Positions 62,601 to 64,000 of a DNA stretch of 64,000 nt are shown here, piece after piece (the stretch's first letter is position 1; each line of letters opens with the position of its first letter). The DNA is from Zygnema cylindricum (lineage: Eukaryota; Streptophyta; Zygnematophyceae; Zygnematales; Zygnemataceae), in assembly GCA_037447655.1 (NCBI GenBank), contig JBBHKE010001581.1, forward strand, positions 186,001 through 250,000, given 5' to 3'. A program made the translations under genes and the position numbers. The notes under the pieces are model-generated. The model had not been told where the DNA came from, made no database searches, and saw nothing but the letters and a program-made list of their open reading frames with translations.

Positions 62601-63893
62601 TCAAAGAGCAGCTCTAATGTTCGGCAGATTACTCCGCATCATTCTTAAAAGCCCCTTCAAAGCTGGATATTCCTTTCTCTTACCTTTAGTAGGTGTTGTC
62701 CATCTCACCGAACATTGCTACTGAGTTAAAACAAGGGTGATGTTTTTCCTTCTGTTTCAGGGAGAGGTGGTGGTGAACAATATGACAGATGTGAGGTCCT
62801 ATGGAAGCCTACACTCCCTTGTACACGATATATTCCCAGCGATCAAAACAGCTGATGAACATCCTGAGAGGGTAAGTGGAAGGAAATTGGGGGGAGTTGG
62901 GGGGGAATTGTTGTGGGGGTTGTTGTTGTTGGTGTTGTTGTCTAAATTTAAATGGCAAAATAATAAAAAAATATTAGAAACGATCCATTTGATATCCGTT
63001 TTTCAGATTTGCAAATGGCAGCAGAAATGACATGTAGCTAAATATATAGCACAGAACAAACAGTATCTTACAATGTAACAAAAGGTATAACATTACATAA
63101 TGTGTATATTATATATTATACATTATATAACTTGTATAATATATGTAGTACGTATGCATATGCGTATACGCATATGTATATGTATATTAATTTGTAGCTG
63201 ATTTACAGCTGTTTGTTTATCTCAAAAACATGTATTGATGTGTTCATCCCTTGCTTCAAAAGACAAGCTTAATCGGCTAAAACTGAATGAGTGCACGCAA
63301 CAGGGTGATAAAGACAGGGTGGTCCAGCCTATTTGGTTTCTGCGCTGATTAATGGTTAATGCTTAATGCTTTCAGTTGGATAGAATTTATTACAAGAAGA
63401 TCAATAAAAAATCTACAGAAAGTTAACTATGATGTTTGAGATGGAAATTCACACTAAACGGGCAACATTTGCCCCGAGTATGTGGAAAAGAAACATTCGC
63501 ATAATCATGGCAGAGTTGTAAATATCTGTTTGCTTAGGGATATTATGGGGGAAGTTTTACAAACCATAGAAAACTTGCTCAAAAACACACATGGTTTTGG
63601 ACATTTAATTCTTTCAGCAGACAATTTTAGGTCAATTTATGCTCCTCCTGTAGTGGTCAAAGCCTCTGATGGTCGTAGGTTTGAAAAGTATGTCCTGTTC
63701 TGAAAAAACGCTCTTAAGTTTTTTGCCTCACGGGCTGTTGCTTTCTCTGAGCTTCTCCAAGTTCATTTCCAAGGTGGTTTTTTTTTTTTTTCTCAAGGAG
63801 ATTTTTTTGTGTGGAGTGCAGGAGGACTTCAACAATTGGAATTTCTGGAAAATGCCTCTTCCAGATATCGACGACTTGGAGCCTGTGGAGTGA
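52882..63893 (+). CDS. PAH: phosphatidate phosphatase (lipin/PAH), giant form
   Basis: Ten exons: 52882-56794, 58617-59554, 60136-60209, 60434-60518, 61111-61197, 61540-61612, 61822-61865, 62129-62257, 62761-62871 and 63822-63893. They give 5,526 nt and 1,841 residues, all in phase. N-LIP begins [13 protein letters not shown] and [13 protein letters not shown] (residues 1-90). A plant-conserved block lies at about 1395-1475 ([22 protein letters not shown]). C-LIP runs from about 1600 with the haloacid-dehalogenase catalytic motif DVDGT (Asp1635, Asp1637), [40 protein letters not shown] and the end [12 protein letters not shown]. It dephosphorylates phosphatidic acid to diacylglycerol at ER membranes. 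Arabidopsis PAHs are about 900 residues. The excess is an acidic Glu/Asp/Ser/Asn-rich insert at about 580-1300. The usual N-terminal amphipathic helix is absent from this start. Confidence 0.96.
56795..58616 (+). other. lipin intron 1
   Basis: Donor GTATGG, acceptor TTTCTTTGCAG. It contains a MITE at 58047-58403 and otherwise AT-rich sequence without coding signal. Confidence 0.85.
58047..58403. mobile_element. TA-flanked MITE, Tc1/mariner-like family, copy 3, in lipin intron 1
   Basis: 357 bp from CACTGGCCATCGTTATTCGTG to the inverse ending ACAGCGAGTAAGTG, with TA on both sides (58045-58046, 58404-58405). It is longer than copies 1 and 2 and has internal CACTAATAGTTATG-type inverted sequence. 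Confidence 0.7.
59555..59607 (+). repeat. (CT)n microsatellite at the lipin intron 2 donor
   Basis: About 50 bases of CT dinucleotide begin right at the splice donor (CAG then GTCTCTCT), so the donor reads GTCTCT instead of GTAAGT-like. Confidence 0.9.
63040..63195. repeat. AT-rich palindromic tract in lipin intron 9
   Basis: ATTATATA-type repeats lead into a perfect 20-bp palindrome CATATGCGTATACGCATATG at 63157-63176. Confidence 0.85.
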
Positions 63894-64000
63894 GTTCCCC
63901 TTCATAGTGTCTACCAAGTAGATGGGCTCATGTACTAGGCAAGTTTTTTTTATGAATTGGGTGTGTGAATTTTATGATTTCTTTGAGCTATGCATATCTC

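Noticed and set aside
1-64000. CRISPR arrays, bacterial operons, rRNA or intact tRNA genes
   Set aside because: No regularly spaced direct repeats, polycistronic layout or recognisable RNA gene was seen. The only tRNA-like sequence is the degraded stretch in the copia LTRs.

Overview
This is eukaryotic nuclear DNA. All five protein genes recognised are split by GT-AG introns, and intergenic space and introns are full of transposon relics. The gene set points to a streptophyte: probably a charophyte green alga or an early-diverging land plant (inference). The plant-type signs are a PAH-type lipin, a TCHQD-class glutathione transferase of canonical length, a plant-like APH-1, and a plastid-style LpxB homologue of cyanobacterial type. 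I assembled exons by hand from splice signals, reading phase and family similarity. In every gene the exon phases close without a frameshift.

Genes, left to right. (1) Minus strand, running off the left edge to 7106: an LpxB-like GT19 glycosyltransferase with a plastid-like leader. (2) Plus strand, 10795-17296: a SET-domain protein of the RLSMT/SETD3 type with a signal peptide and a C-terminal GDEL. Genes 1 and 2 diverge from a short shared promoter region that a long-TIR transposon has split. (3) Plus strand, 35874-37692: a TCHQD-class GST. (4) Minus strand, 39194-43299: APH-1, a gamma-secretase subunit, in six small exons. (5) Plus strand, 52882-63893: a phosphatidate phosphatase (lipin/PAH) of about 1,841 residues, roughly twice the usual plant length.

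The 17.3-35.2 kb interval is a transposon nest. It holds two copies of a block made of an RLE-type non-LTR retroelement, a PIF/Harbinger-like element and a second Harbinger-like element with nested hAT-like insertions. The left copy is further split by a 6.45 kb Ty1/copia element with 1,056-bp LTRs and a 5-bp target duplication. The right copy preserves the empty site. A 736-base N gap separates the two blocks. The 43.3-52.8 kb interval is a second transposon-rich area with no recognisable host gene.

No cellular operon or dedicated pathway links the five genes. They act in lipid or envelope glycolipid metabolism (LpxB-like, lipin), protein methylation (SET), thiol chemistry (GST) and intramembrane proteolysis (APH-1). 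The most unusual observations are a copia primer-binding site that matches the anticodon arm of initiator tRNA-Met, the apparently ER-lumenal SET protein, the giant acidic repeat-bearing lipin insert, and the family of RLE-type retroelements.
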